Source: Marinobacter halophilus (GTDB lineage Bacteria; Pseudomonadota; Gammaproteobacteria; Pseudomonadales; Oleiphilaceae). From it: DNA of 64,000 nt. The translations under genes and the position numbers were made by a program. Positions 37,416 through 49,899 of this stretch are shown here, piece by piece. Position 1 is the first letter of the stretch, and each line of letters starts with the position of its first letter. The notes under the pieces were generated by a model, which saw only the letters and a program-made list of their open reading frames with translations, searched no databases and was not told where the DNA came from. The stretch spans positions 785,143 to 849,142 of the forward strand of contig NZ_PXNN01000017.1 of the NCBI RefSeq assembly GCF_003007685.1, written 5' to 3'.

Positions 37416-39329
37416 ATGCCCCACACTGACTACCCTGACCACTACCTATGGATTGACCATCTGCCCGAAGCCGCTTTGCTGGTCGACGCGGGCCAGGACC
37501 TGGTTCTGGCAGCCAACAGCGCCATGGGGCGACTGACCGGTACCGACCGCAGATCCATTGCCAATACCCCTTGCACCCGACTGTTCCCCGATCAACGACC
37601 CCAATTGATTAACTTCACCGAAGAAACCCTGTTTCGCAGCCACGGCTGGAGCCGGGATTTCAGCGTCAAACACCGGGAGGGTCATAGCGTAGAGCTGGAA
37701 ATCTCGTCCTCCTGCGTGGGCGAAGCCGACGCACAAACCGTGCTGCTGCTTCTGCGCGACCGACGCCAGCTGCGAACGCTTCGGGAGCGCCACGAGGCCA
37801 ACCATTACCACCGCGGCGGCTTACTGGAATGGCGGCGGGTGGAGGAGCTGTTCAAGGATATGGAGCGGGAAAATCAACTGATCCTGCACGCGGTGGGCGA
37901 AGGCATTTACGGCGTTGATGCCGAAGGCCGCACCACCTTTGCCAACCCGGCTGCGGAGCGCATGTTGGGCTGGCGCATGGACGAACTGATGGGCCGGGTG
38001 ATCCATCGGGTGGTGCACCACTCCCACGAGGACGGTAGCCTGTTCCCTCTGAAAGACTGCCCCATTTATGGCGCCTTCCGGGATGCCAGCATCAAACGGG
38101 TGGGCGACGACTGGTTCTGGCGCAAAGACGGCACCGGATTCCCGGTGGAGTACACCAGCACGCCGATTCTGGATAACGGCCATCCGGTGGGCGCGGTGGT
38201 GGTGTTCCGGGACATTTCCCCGCGCCTGCAGGCACAGCAGGAATTGCAACAGGCGCTGGAAGAAGTGGAACACCTCAAGCGCCGGCTAGAAATGGAAAAC
38301 GCCTACCTGCAGGAAGAGCTCAGCGCCGAGTTCCATTTTCACGAGATCCTGGGGCAAAGCGATGCCATCAAGGCCATCGTGCGGCGCATCGGTATGGTGG
38401 CGCCAACCGATGCCAACGTGCTGATCACCGGCGAATCCGGCACCGGCAAAGAACTGATTGCCCGCGCCCTGCATCAGGCCAGCACCCGGCGCGACCGGCC
38501 GCTGATCCGGGTCAATTGCGCGGCCATCCCGAAAGACCTGTTTGAGAGTGAATTCTTTGGCCACATCAAAGGCGCCTTCACCGGCGCAATCAACGATCGC
38601 ATCGGCCGTTTTGAACTCGCCGACGGCGGCACTCTGTTTCTGGACGAAGTCGGTGAAATTCCCCTCGACCTTCAAGGCAAATTGTTGCGGGTGCTGCAGG
38701 ATCAGCAATTCGAACGGGTGGGCGAGAACCAGACCCGGGCGGTGAACGTGCGGGTGATTGCGGCCACCAACCGCGATCTGAAAACCGAGATTCAGGAGAA
38801 AACCTTCCGGGAAGACCTGTACTTCCGGCTCAACGTGTTCCCAATCGAATCCATCCCCTTGCGCCGCCGGCTTGAGGACGTGCCCATGCTGGCCCAGGAG
38901 TTTCTGAACCGCGCCTGCCAGAAGTTCAACCGCCCACCCCTGACCTTGACCGAACGAGACGTCGCCATCCTGAAAGCCTACCCCTGGCCGGGCAATGTCC
39001 GGGAGCTGGAAAACGTTATCGAACGCCAGGTGATCACCGCCGATGGCCGGCTTGACCTCGATCTGCCCGGCCCTGACAGCACGCCAGGACAAACCATCGG
39101 CTCCAGCCCTCCTGCTCGCCATTACCACAGCGAACTGATGACGGAAGATCAACTCCGGGAGCTGGAAACCCAGAACCTGATCAGGGCGCTCACGATGACC
39201 GAAGGGCGAGTATTCGGAGATGACGGCGCCGCCGTATTACTTGGCGTCAAGCCAACCACCCTCACCTCACGACTGAAAAAACTGAAACTCGACCCGCGGC
39301 GGTTTCGCGTTTCTGAGGAGACGGACTGA
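37416..39329 (+). CDS. sigma-54-dependent transcriptional activator with PAS domains
   Basis: A protein of about 637 residues from the ATG at 37416; an upstream TTG is possible. Order: PAS-like domain (about 5-115), second PAS domain (about 150-275, MLGWRMDELMGR), coiled coil, AAA+ domain with Walker A GESGTGKELIARAL, the sigma-54 contact loop GAFTGA and Walker B GGTLFLDEVGE, and a Fis-type C-terminal helix-turn-helix. It is divergent from the nitrate/cyanate-type operon and very likely activates its sigma-54 promoter. It takes the place of the LysR-type CynR of enteric bacteria. Confidence 0.92.
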   Translation: MPHTDYPDHYLWIDHLPEAALLVDAGQDLVLAANSAMGRLTGTDRRSIANTPCTRLFPDQRPQLINFTEETLFRSHGWSRDFSVKHREGHSVELEISSSCVGEADAQTVLLLLRDRRQLRTLRERHEANHYHRGGLLEWRRVEELFKDMERENQLILHAVGEGIYGVDAEGRTTFANPAAERMLGWRMDELMGRVIHRVVHHSHEDGSLFPLKDCPIYGAFRDASIKRVGDDWFWRKDGTGFPVEYTSTPILDNGHPVGAVVVFRDISPRLQAQQELQQALEEVEHLKRRLEMENAYLQEELSAEFHFHEILGQSDAIKAIVRRIGMVAPTDANVLITGESGTGKELIARALHQASTRRDRPLIRVNCAAIPKDLFESEFFGHIKGAFTGAINDRIGRFELADGGTLFLDEVGEIPLDLQGKLLRVLQDQQFERVGENQTRAVNVRVIAATNRDLKTEIQEKTFREDLYFRLNVFPIESIPLRRRLEDVPMLAQEFLNRACQKFNRPPLTLTERDVAILKAYPWPGNVRELENVIERQVITADGRLDLDLPGPDSTPGQTIGSSPPARHYHSELMTEDQLRELETQNLIRALTMTEGRVFGDDGAAVLLGVKPTTLTSRLKKLKLDPRRFRVSEETD

Positions 39330-39370
39330 CTTTTGGTTCGAGTTTGGCGGGCGAGTCCTAAAGCCGGGGA

Positions 39371-39685
39371 TTTTGGGTTGGCGGGCGGGTACGCGGGGTG
39401 CGGGGTGTTTTTCTTCTGGGAAAAATAACTCGCTTCGCTCAGACATTTTTTTCCCTGCCAGAAAAACACCCCACACCCCCCTACCGACGGGCAGCACAGG
39501 AATACCAGGTTAAAAGAAAGGAATTGGCAATAAGTGAGTAAAACCAATCATTAACTTCGTGAACCCGCCAATGCCCGTCGGCGCGGGGTGGCAGGTGGGT
39601 TTTTTGCCGGAAAAAAATGTCTGAGCTAAGCGAGTTATTTTTCCAAAAAAAATCCACCTGCCTCCCCGCAAGCCCGCCCCCAAAA
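39371..39685. repeat. composite palindromic element, copy 2
   Basis: A-type hairpin (39385-39492), spacer bounded by CCGACGGGC and GCCCGTCGG, and B-type hairpin (39583-39669), inside weaker outer arms (TTTTGGG...GCGGGC / GCCCGC...CCCAAAA). The spacer matches that of copy 1 over about 90 bases with scattered substitutions. It lies between the 3' ends of the sigma-54 activator and the thiolase gene. Confidence 0.85.
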
Positions 39686-39716
39686 CAGGCAGGCTACAAG
39701 AGGCCATTCACCCAAG

Positions 39717-40895
39717 TCAGACCAATTCAACGGCCACAGCAGTAGCCTCACCACCACCAATGCAGAGCGAAGCAACTCCACGTTTCAGGCCGCGCTGTTT
39801 TAGGGCGTTGATCAGGGTGATGATGATCCGGGAGCCGGACGAACCGATCGGGTGGCCCAGGGCGCAGGCGCCGCCGTGGACGTTTACTTTCTCGGCGGGT
39901 AGTTTCAGCTCGTTGATGGCGGCCAGGGTGACCACCGCAAAGGCTTCGTTGATTTCGAACAGGTCGACATCGTCCAGTGCCCAACCGGCTTTCTTCAACA
40001 CTTTTTCGATGGCGCCGATGGGGGCCAGGGTGAACTCTGCCGGCAGGCGGGCGTGGGTGGCGTGGGCGACGATTCTGGCCTGGGGCGTCAAGCCGCGGGC
40101 GTCGGCTTCGGCGGCGGAGGCCAGTACCAGGGCGGAGGCACCGTCGCTGATGGAGCTGGAGTTGGCGGCGGTGACCGAGCCGTCTTTGGCGAAGGCCGGT
40201 TTCAGCTGCGGGATCTTTTCCGGCTTGGCGTTGCCGGGCTGTTCGTCGGTGTCTACCACAGTGTCACCACCACGACCGGCGACGGAGACCGGCGCAATTT
40301 CGTCCCGGAACCAACCGTTTTCGATGGCGGCCAGGGCTTTTTGCAGGGAGCCGATGGCGAATTCGTCCATGGCCTGGCGGGTGATGTCGTACTTGTCGGC
40401 GGTGCGCTGGGCGAAGACGCCCATCAGGCCGCCTTCGTAGGCGTCTTCCAGGCCATCCAGGAACATGCTGTCCATCACCTGGCCGTGGCCCATGCGCATG
40501 CCGGCGCGGGCTTTAGGCAGCAGGTACGGTGCCTGGCTCATGTTTTCCATGCCGCCGGCGATCATGATGTTGTTGGTGCCGGCTTTGATCTGGTCGTGGG
40601 CCATGATCAAGGCCTGCATGCCAGAGCCGCACATTTTGTTGATGGTAGTGCAGCCGCTGCTGTCAGGAATACCGGCAGCACGGGAGGCCTGGCGCGCAGG
40701 CGCCTGGCCAAGGCCGGCGGGCAGTACGCAGCCCATGATGATTGCCTGAACGTCGGCCGGCTGAAGGCCTGCCCGCTCAATGGCCGCCTTGATGGAAACG
40801 GCGCCCAGATCCGGAGAGCGCACAGAACTCAGGGAGCCCATCATGCCGCCCATCGGGGTTCTGGCGGAGCCTGCTATGACGATATCGTTGTTCAT
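39717..40895 (-). CDS. acetyl-CoA acetyltransferase (thiolase)
   Basis: A 392-residue thiolase: active-site Cys in NKMCGSGMQAL (about residue 87), NEAFAVV with the catalytic His region, VNVHGGACALGHPIG, and the second Cys in VASLCIGGGEA. The ATG at 40895 has AGGAG upstream. The frame stays open upstream through a palindromic repeat, but that extension is not coding. With the dehydrogenases upstream it probably cleaves 2-methylacetoacetyl-CoA to acetyl- and propionyl-CoA in isoleucine breakdown; acetoacetyl-CoA from the leucine pathway is another possible substrate. Confidence 0.93.
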   Translation of the reverse strand: MNNDIVIAGSARTPMGGMMGSLSSVRSPDLGAVSIKAAIERAGLQPADVQAIIMGCVLPAGLGQAPARQASRAAGIPDSSGCTTINKMCGSGMQALIMAHDQIKAGTNNIMIAGGMENMSQAPYLLPKARAGMRMGHGQVMDSMFLDGLEDAYEGGLMGVFAQRTADKYDITRQAMDEFAIGSLQKALAAIENGWFRDEIAPVSVAGRGGDTVVDTDEQPGNAKPEKIPQLKPAFAKDGSVTAANSSSISDGASALVLASAAEADARGLTPQARIVAHATHARLPAEFTLAPIGAIEKVLKKAGWALDDVDLFEINEAFAVVTLAAINELKLPAEKVNVHGGACALGHPIGSSGSRIIITLINALKQRGLKRGVASLCIGGGEATAVAVELV

Positions 40896-40991
40896 GGATT
40901 TTGTTCTCCTCATTTGGTGGAACGTTCGATCATCGGATGCCTTCAACAGAATCTTGCGCTTGTCCCGTCTGGTTTCGTGGGTGGGTTTTGT

Positions 40992-41301
40992 TTGGGCTCC
41001 TAGCCTTCTGGGTGTGCGGGCGGGTACGCGGGGTGCGGGATATTTTTCTTCTGGGAAAAATAACTCGCTTCGCTCAGACATCTTTTTCCCTGCCAGAAAA
41101 ACACCCCACACCCCCCTACCGACGGGCAACACAGGTATAGTCTGTTTTTTCTATGTAAACCCACCAATGCCCGTCGGCGCGGGGTGGTCTTTTCATTTTT
41201 TGCCGGAAAAAGATGTCTGAGCGAAGCGAGTTGTTTTTCCAAAAAAAATGAAAAGGCCACCCCGCAAGCCCGCCCGCACAGCTAGAAGGCTAGGAGCCCA
41301 A
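40992..41301. repeat. composite palindromic element, copy 3
   Basis: The clearest copy. Outer arms TTGGGCTCCTAGCCTTCT (from 40992) and AGAAGGCTAGGAGCCCAA (to 41301) pair perfectly, then continue as TGTGCGGGCGGG / CCCGCCCGCACA. Inside are an A-type hairpin (41020-41127), a short spacer and a B-type hairpin (41179-41265). The B stem reads GGTGGTCTTTTCATTT / AAATGAAAAGGCCACC, where copy 1 has GGTGGTAGGTGGATTT / AAATCCACCTACCACC. It lies within the operon, between the acyl-CoA dehydrogenase and the thiolase. Confidence 0.88.
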
Positions 41302-41311
41302 GCCAGATCCC

Positions 41312-42460
41312 TCAGCGCCCAAGTACCGAACGGGCAATAATTTCTTTCATGACCTCAGACGTACCGCCGTAAATCCGCTGCACCCGGGCGTCGATGAAGT
41401 TCCGGGAAATCGGGTATTCGGTGGTGTAACCGTAACCGCCGAACAGCTGCAGACAGCCATCGGCTACCCGGCACTGCATTTCCGTAGCGCTGTACTTGGC
41501 CATGGACGCGGTGGGCGCATCCAGCTGGCCGTCTTCGTATTCGCGGATGCATTGGTCGACGAACGCTTTGTTGATGCGGTAGTCGGTTTCCATGCGGGCG
41601 ATTTCGAAGCGGGTGTTCTGCAGCTGGGCCAGTTTCTGGCCGAACAGCTCGCGCTCCTGAGCGTAGGCAATGGTCAGGTCCAGAGAGCCTCGGGCGGCGG
41701 CAACGCCGAGGGCGCCGATCACCAGGCGTTCGCGAGGCAGTTCGCGCATCAGGTACATGAAGCCCTGGCCTTCCTCGCCTAACAGGGCCGAGGACGGCAC
41801 GCGCATGTCCGAGAAGAACATTTCCGAGGTGTCGCCGCAGTGCTGGCCGATTTTGTCCAGATTGCGGCCTTTGCTGTAACCCGGTAACGAGGTGTCGACC
41901 AGGAACAGGCTGATACCGCGGGCGCCGGCTTTCGGGTCGGTTTTAGCGGCGACGATCACCATGTCGGCGTGCTGGCCGTTGGTGATAAACGTCTTGGAGC
42001 CGTTCAGGATGTAGTCGTCGCCATCCTTCACCGCACTGGTGCGCATCGCCTGCAGGTCGCTGCCGGCGCCCGGCTCGGTCATGGCGATGGCGCCGACGGC
42101 TTCACCGGAGACCATTTTCGGCAACCAGTGCTGGCGCTGTTCTTCATTGCCGATGTGGCTGAGGTAAGGTGCCACGATGTCCGAGTGCACCATCACGTTG
42201 GTGGAGAGCGCGCCGAAGCCCATCCGGGCTAGCTCCTCACCCACTACGACGGAAAATTGGAAAGGCGCACCGATGCCGCCGCAATCTTCAGACACGTCGA
42301 CACACAGCATGCTGGCGTTGCCGAGGGTGTTCCACAGCTCCCGGGGCACGATGCCGGATTTCTCCCAGGCCTCGTAGTGAGGCTTCACTTCGGCTTCCAG
42401 CGCCTTGATTACCGACTCCCGGAACATCGCCAGTTCTTCTTTATCCACAGGCATGGTCAT
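41312..42460 (-). CDS. acyl-CoA dehydrogenase (probably branched short-chain)
   Basis: A 382-residue flavoenzyme from the ATG at 42460 (AGGAG seven bases upstream). Family signatures are AIAMTEPGAGSDLQAM in the middle and QLFGGYGYTTEYPISRNFIDARV near the end; the catalytic Glu is expected in the C-terminal IYGGTSEVMKEII segment. The neighbouring hydroxyacyl-CoA dehydrogenase and thiolase suggest 2-methylbutyryl-CoA oxidation in isoleucine degradation, but specificity is an inference. An enoyl-CoA hydratase is missing from this operon. Confidence 0.9.
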   Translation of the reverse strand: MTMPVDKEELAMFRESVIKALEAEVKPHYEAWEKSGIVPRELWNTLGNASMLCVDVSEDCGGIGAPFQFSVVVGEELARMGFGALSTNVMVHSDIVAPYLSHIGNEEQRQHWLPKMVSGEAVGAIAMTEPGAGSDLQAMRTSAVKDGDDYILNGSKTFITNGQHADMVIVAAKTDPKAGARGISLFLVDTSLPGYSKGRNLDKIGQHCGDTSEMFFSDMRVPSSALLGEEGQGFMYLMRELPRERLVIGALGVAAARGSLDLTIAYAQERELFGQKLAQLQNTRFEIARMETDYRINKAFVDQCIREYEDGQLDAPTASMAKYSATEMQCRVADGCLQLFGGYGYTTEYPISRNFIDARVQRIYGGTSEVMKEIIARSVLGR

Positions 42461-42485
42461 GAATAACTCCTGCAATTGAATGCAA

Positions 42486-43247
42486 TCATTTGGGCGCCAT
42501 ACGCAGCGCGCAGTCGAGGCGGATGACCTCGCCATTGAGAATCGGGTTACGCACCATCTGGTCCACCATCATGCCGAATTCCTCCGGCTTGCCCAGGCGC
42601 TTGGGGAACGGCAGCGTCGCCGCCAGGCTTTCCTGAACCTCGTCTGGCATGCCGGCCATCATGGGCGTCATGAACAGGCCCGGGGCAATGGTGTTCACCC
42701 GGATACCTTCGCGGGCGAGTTCGCGGGCGGATTGCAACGTCAGCGCCACCACACCGCCTTTAGAGGCACTGTACGCCGCCTGGCCGATCTGGCCCTCATA
42801 GGCGGCCACCGACGCGGTGTTGATGATCACGCCACGCTCGCCATCGGCATTCGGCTCACGCTGGGCCATGTCCGCTGCCGCCAGGCGCAAAATGTTAAAA
42901 GTACCAATCAGGTTAACCTGAATCACCTTGTTGAAGTTCTCCAGCGGCATCACCCCGTCGCGGCCCAGAATCTTCGAGGCCGGCGCAATCCCGGCACAGC
43001 TCACCGCAATACCGCAAAGACCATGAGCCTCCCGCGCCCCGTTGATGGCCGCCTCAGCACTGTCGGCAGAACTTACATCGCACTCCAGAAAGATTCCGCC
43101 GATGTCCGCCGCCACCTTTTCGCCCAGCTCTTTTTGCAGATCCAGGATCGCCACTTTACACCCGGCAGCCGCCAGCGCCCGGGCAGCGCCCTCGCCCAGC
43201 CCGGAAGCACCACCTGTTACAATGGCTGCCACATTTTTAAATTCCAT
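42486..43247 (-). CDS. 3-hydroxyacyl-CoA dehydrogenase, SDR family (type II, HSD10-like)
   Basis: A 253-residue short-chain dehydrogenase: NAD-binding [15 protein letters not shown] at the N terminus, the [22 protein letters not shown] region with the catalytic Ser-Tyr-Lys, and the type-II hydroxyacyl-CoA ending [13 protein letters not shown]. It oxidises 3-hydroxyacyl-CoA, probably 2-methyl-3-hydroxybutyryl-CoA. First gene of the minus-strand operon and divergent from liuR; 25 bp before the acyl-CoA dehydrogenase start. Confidence 0.92.
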   Translation of the reverse strand: MEFKNVAAIVTGGASGLGEGAARALAAAGCKVAILDLQKELGEKVAADIGGIFLECDVSSADSAEAAINGAREAHGLCGIAVSCAGIAPASKILGRDGVMPLENFNKVIQVNLIGTFNILRLAAADMAQREPNADGERGVIINTASVAAYEGQIGQAAYSASKGGVVALTLQSARELAREGIRVNTIAPGLFMTPMMAGMPDEVQESLAATLPFPKRLGKPEEFGMMVDQMVRNPILNGEVIRLDCALRMAPK

Positions 43248-43306
43248 CGTGAACTCCCCTTTTCAGGATTCGGTTTATTGAAAATCGGATCATAAAACCA
43301 CTTTAC

Positions 43307-43318
43307 GTTTACGTAAAC
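43307..43318. promoter_or_regulatory. LiuR operator, GTTTACGTAAAC palindrome
   Basis: A perfect 12-bp palindrome in the 104-bp gap between the divergent hydroxyacyl-CoA dehydrogenase and liuR genes. Its form agrees with the ACGTWWACGT-like LiuR motif described for proteobacteria. It is placed to control both directions. Confidence 0.75.
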
Positions 43319-43351
43319 TTTATCTAACCTTAGTCTAAAAAGGAAATCGTG

Positions 43352-43792
43352 ATGAGCGAAAAAAGAACCTTCAGCATCAGCGAGCTTTCTCAAGAGTTCG
43401 ATGTGACCACCCGAAGCATTCGGTTCTATGAAGATCAGGGCCTGCTCAAGCCCGCCCGGCGCGGCCAGACCCGCATCTTCAGCACCAAAGACCGGGTTCG
43501 GTTGAAGCTCATTCTCCGGGGTAAGCGTATGGGCTTCTCCCTGGCGGAAACCAAAGAATTGTTTGATCTGTGGGATGAAACCCTGACCGGTAATGAAAAG
43601 CAATTGCTGAAAATGCTGGAAATCCTCGGCGCCCGGCGAGACCAGCTCGAACAACAGAAGAACGACATCGCCCAGGCGGAAATGGAAATAGACACCGCCG
43701 AAGCCCGGTGCCGCGAATCGCTGGCAGATTTACAGAAGAAAAAGCAACAGCAAGGCATGGCACCCAAAGGATCCGAACAAACCGCCACCTGA
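43352..43792 (+). CDS. liuR: MerR-family regulator of leucine/isoleucine catabolism
   Basis: A 146-residue MerR protein: winged helix N-terminal domain (FSISELSQEFDVTTRSIRFYEDQGLL), then a long C-terminal coiled coil that ends with a Gln/Lys-rich tail. No metal-binding cysteines like those of metal sensors are present. LiuR represses branched-chain amino acid catabolism in relatives. AGGAAA lies before the ATG at 43352. It is the first gene before liuA and likely cotranscribed. Confidence 0.9.
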   Translation: MSEKRTFSISELSQEFDVTTRSIRFYEDQGLLKPARRGQTRIFSTKDRVRLKLILRGKRMGFSLAETKELFDLWDETLTGNEKQLLKMLEILGARRDQLEQQKNDIAQAEMEIDTAEARCRESLADLQKKKQQQGMAPKGSEQTAT

Positions 43793-43842
43793 CCGTGGCG
43801 GAGCACACAGACCTCAATTGAATAACAACAAGGCAGCCAACG

Positions 43843-45009
43843 ATGAAATCACAATACTCAGAACTCAATTTTGGCCTCGGCGAAACCCTCGACATGCTGC
43901 GCGAACAGATCAACGGCTTCGCCGCCGCTGAAATCGCACCGCGCGCTGAAGAGATCGACCGCAACAACGAGTTTCCCATGGACCTATGGCGCAAAATGGG
44001 CGACATGGGCCTGCTGGGTATCACCGTAGGTGAACAATACGGCGGCTCCGAAATGGGCTACCTGGCGCACGTCATCGCCATGGAAGAAATCAGCCGTGCC
44101 TCTGCCTCCGTTGGCTTGTCTTACGGTGCCCACTCCAACCTGTGTGTGAACCAGATTCACCGCAACGGCACCGAAGAACAGAAACAGAAATACCTGCCCA
44201 AACTGGTCAGTGGCGAACACATCGGCGCCCTGGCCATGTCTGAGCCCAACGCCGGCTCCGACGTCATCTCCATGAAACTCTCCGCCCGCGACGAAGGCGA
44301 CCACTTCGTGCTCAACGGCACCAAAATGTGGATCACCAACGGCCCGGACGCGCACACCTACGTTATCTACGCCAAAACCGACGTCAAAGCCGGCTCCAAA
44401 GGCGTCACCGCCTTCATCGTCGAACGCGACGCACCGGGCTTCAGCCGCCACCAGAAACTCGACAAACTCGGCATGCGCGGCTCCAACACCTGCGAACTGG
44501 TGTTTGAAGACTGCAAAGTCCCCCGCGAAAACATCCTCGGCGGCGAAGGCAACGGCGCCAAAGTGCTGATGAGCGGCCTCGACTACGAACGCCTGGTCCT
44601 CTCCGGCGGCCCGCTGGGCATCATGCAAGCCGCCATGGACGTGGTCGTCCCTTACATCCGTGAACGCAAACAGTTCGGCCAGGCCATCGGCGAATTCGAA
44701 CTGGTGCAGGGCAAAGTGGCTGACATGTACACCTGGATGAACACCGCCAAATCCTACGTCTACATGGTCGCCATGTCCGCCGACCGCGGTGAAACCACCC
44801 GCAAAGACGCCGCCGGCGCCATTCTCTACTCCGCAGAAATGGCCACCAAACTGGCCCTGGACGCCATCCAGCTGCTCGGCGGCAACGGCTACATCAACGA
44901 CTACCCGACCGGCCGCCTGCTGCGAGACGCCAAACTCTACGAAATCGGTGCCGGCACGTCCGAGATTCGACGGATGCTGATCGGTAGAGAGCTGTTTTTG
45001 AACAAGTAA
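43843..45009 (+). CDS. liuA: isovaleryl-CoA dehydrogenase
   Basis: A 388-residue acyl-CoA dehydrogenase with [16 protein letters not shown], the isovaleryl-type [18 protein letters not shown] segment and the C-terminal [24 protein letters not shown]. In isovaleryl-CoA dehydrogenases the catalytic Glu sits earlier than in other family members, in a segment like [13 protein letters not shown], which is present here. It converts isovaleryl-CoA to 3-methylcrotonyl-CoA. Next in the operon is liuB, after a gap with a large inverted repeat. Confidence 0.95.
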   Translation: MKSQYSELNFGLGETLDMLREQINGFAAAEIAPRAEEIDRNNEFPMDLWRKMGDMGLLGITVGEQYGGSEMGYLAHVIAMEEISRASASVGLSYGAHSNLCVNQIHRNGTEEQKQKYLPKLVSGEHIGALAMSEPNAGSDVISMKLSARDEGDHFVLNGTKMWITNGPDAHTYVIYAKTDVKAGSKGVTAFIVERDAPGFSRHQKLDKLGMRGSNTCELVFEDCKVPRENILGGEGNGAKVLMSGLDYERLVLSGGPLGIMQAAMDVVVPYIRERKQFGQAIGEFELVQGKVADMYTWMNTAKSYVYMVAMSADRGETTRKDAAGAILYSAEMATKLALDAIQLLGGNGYINDYPTGRLLRDAKLYEIGAGTSEIRRMLIGRELFLNK

Positions 45010-45063
45010 GCGGCAAGCTCTTTCAATTCTTCGGTGCGGACGCCCGCACCCAATGTATGACAA

Positions 45064-45171
45064 GGGGCTGGTGGGTTGTCCTTCCGGAAATTTCGAAGGC
45101 CAAGGATGGCCTGAGAGAAGCGCACATGGATGTGCTCGTAGCGGTTTCCGGAAGGACAGCCCACCAGCCCC
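45064..45171. repeat. branched inverted repeat between liuA and liuB
   Basis: The outer arms (45064-45090 and 45145-45171, 27 bases each) are complementary at 26 positions; the exception is a G-T pair when transcribed. They begin GGGGCTGGTGGG and end CCCACCAGCCCC. Two small hairpins lie inside: AGGCC-N6-GGCCT and GCACAT-GG-ATGTGC. A further hairpin (GGTGCGG / CCGCACC, 45033-45050) precedes it. No T run follows the outer stem on the + strand. Confidence 0.8.
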
Positions 45172-45201
45172 GCGCCCCCAAATTTTGAGGGATTAAAAGC
45201 C

Positions 45202-46809
<1,608 letters not shown>

Positions 46810-46823
46810 TCGGGGAGACCGAC

Positions 46824-47627
46824 ATGACCGACCAAGACTCAGCCGTTCTGCTCAAACACCGTGCCGGCGGCATTGCCGAAGTGGTACTGAACCGCCCGGA
46901 CAAACGCAACGCCTTTGACGACGTGATCATCCAGCAGCTGATCAGCGCCCTCACCGAGGTGGGCTCGAACAGCAAAACCAGGGTTGTGATCCTGCGCTCC
47001 GAAGGCAAGCACTTCTCTGCCGGGGCCGACCTGGGCTGGATGCGGCGCATGGCCGACAACGGCCACAAGGAAAATCTGGACGACGCCCGCCAGCTGGCCC
47101 GACTGATGGGCGTACTCAACAGCCTGCGCAAGCCGGTGATTGGCCTGGTGCAGGGCGCCGCCTATGGCGGAGCGGTTGGCCTGGCCGCCTGCTGCGACAT
47201 CGTCATCGCCACCGAGGGCGCCAGCTTCTGCCTGAGCGAGGTCAAACTCGGCCTGATCCCGGCGGTTATCAGCCCGTACGTGGTGCGCGCCATCGGCGAA
47301 CGCCAGGCCCGGCGCTACTTCCTCTCGGCCGAAGTGTTCAACGCCCGACAGGCACAGGACTACGGCCTGGTGCACATCGTCTGTGACGATGTCGAGGCCA
47401 TGAATGCCCGCTGCAACGAGATGGTGCAGCAACTGGCCGGCAACGGCCCGGAAGCCATGCGGGCCGCCAAAGACCTGGTCTTTGCCGTCAGCCACAAGCC
47501 CATCGAGAAAGACGTGATTGAAGACACCGCGCACCGCATCGCGGACATCCGGGTGGGTGAAGAAGGGCAGGAAGGGCTCAACGCCTTCCTGAACAAGCGA
47601 AAAGCCAACTGGGTTCCGGAGGAATAA
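46824..47627 (+). CDS. liuC: methylglutaconyl-CoA hydratase (enoyl-CoA hydratase family)
   Basis: A 267-residue crotonase-fold protein. The oxyanion-hole region GKHFSAGADLGWMRRM and the second site GAAYGGAVGLAACCDIV are present, with the acidic residue in the FCLSEVKLGLIPAVISPYV segment. It hydrates 3-methylglutaconyl-CoA to HMG-CoA. Its TAA stop at 47625-47627 is immediately followed by the left arm of the 32-bp inverted repeat. Confidence 0.94.
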   Translation: MTDQDSAVLLKHRAGGIAEVVLNRPDKRNAFDDVIIQQLISALTEVGSNSKTRVVILRSEGKHFSAGADLGWMRRMADNGHKENLDDARQLARLMGVLNSLRKPVIGLVQGAAYGGAVGLAACCDIVIATEGASFCLSEVKLGLIPAVISPYVVRAIGERQARRYFLSAEVFNARQAQDYGLVHIVCDDVEAMNARCNEMVQQLAGNGPEAMRAAKDLVFAVSHKPIEKDVIEDTAHRIADIRVGEEGQEGLNAFLNKRKANWVPEE

Positions 47628-47891
47628 GTGCCCTGTCTCATGGATTCTTTAACTTACTGCGCACTTCTGAAGACTTTGGGCAAGGCGCAGGCCTGCAGGC
47701 ATGGTGGCGCCATGTCAAAGGCCTGCAACGCAGAGCCAAAGTCTTCAGAAGTGCGCCCTACGGGAGCCGCTGAAAAGCTGGACAGCTGTGTTGTGCTGGC
47801 TCGATTTGGCACCACCAAACCTTCACCACCACGCCTTGCTGGCCAGCTTTTCAGCGGCTCAGTAAGTTAAAGAATCCATGAGACAGGGCAC
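47628..47891. repeat. three-way-junction inverted repeat between liuC and liuD
   Basis: A perfect 32-bp inverted repeat (47628-47659 and 47860-47891, beginning GTGCCCTGTCTCATGG and ending CCATGAGACAGGGCAC) encloses two further perfect hairpins: 47659-47679 with 47736-47756 (21 bp) and 47764-47781 with 47843-47860 (18 bp, extendable to 22 of 23). The first inner loop has an extra GCAGGCCT / AGGCCTGC pair. The right outer arm contains AGGG (47885-47888), the likely Shine-Dalgarno sequence of liuD. The element starts at the base after the liuC stop and ends 4 bases before the liuD ATG. Confidence 0.9.
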
Positions 47892-47895
47892 TCAC

Positions 47896-49898
<2,003 letters not shown>

Positions 49899-49899
<1 letters not shown>

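Noticed and set aside
39267..39497. Frames reading MSERSELFFPEEKHPAPRVPA on the minus strand here, at 32792-33193 and at 40896-41132
   Set aside because: They are translations of the palindromic repeat; the same peptide at each copy reflects the repeat, with no ribosome site of its own, and the thiolase start is at 40895.
31124..41301. CRISPR array
   Set aside because: The repeats are few, long, palindromic and spaced by kilobases or by homologous spacers, with no cas genes.
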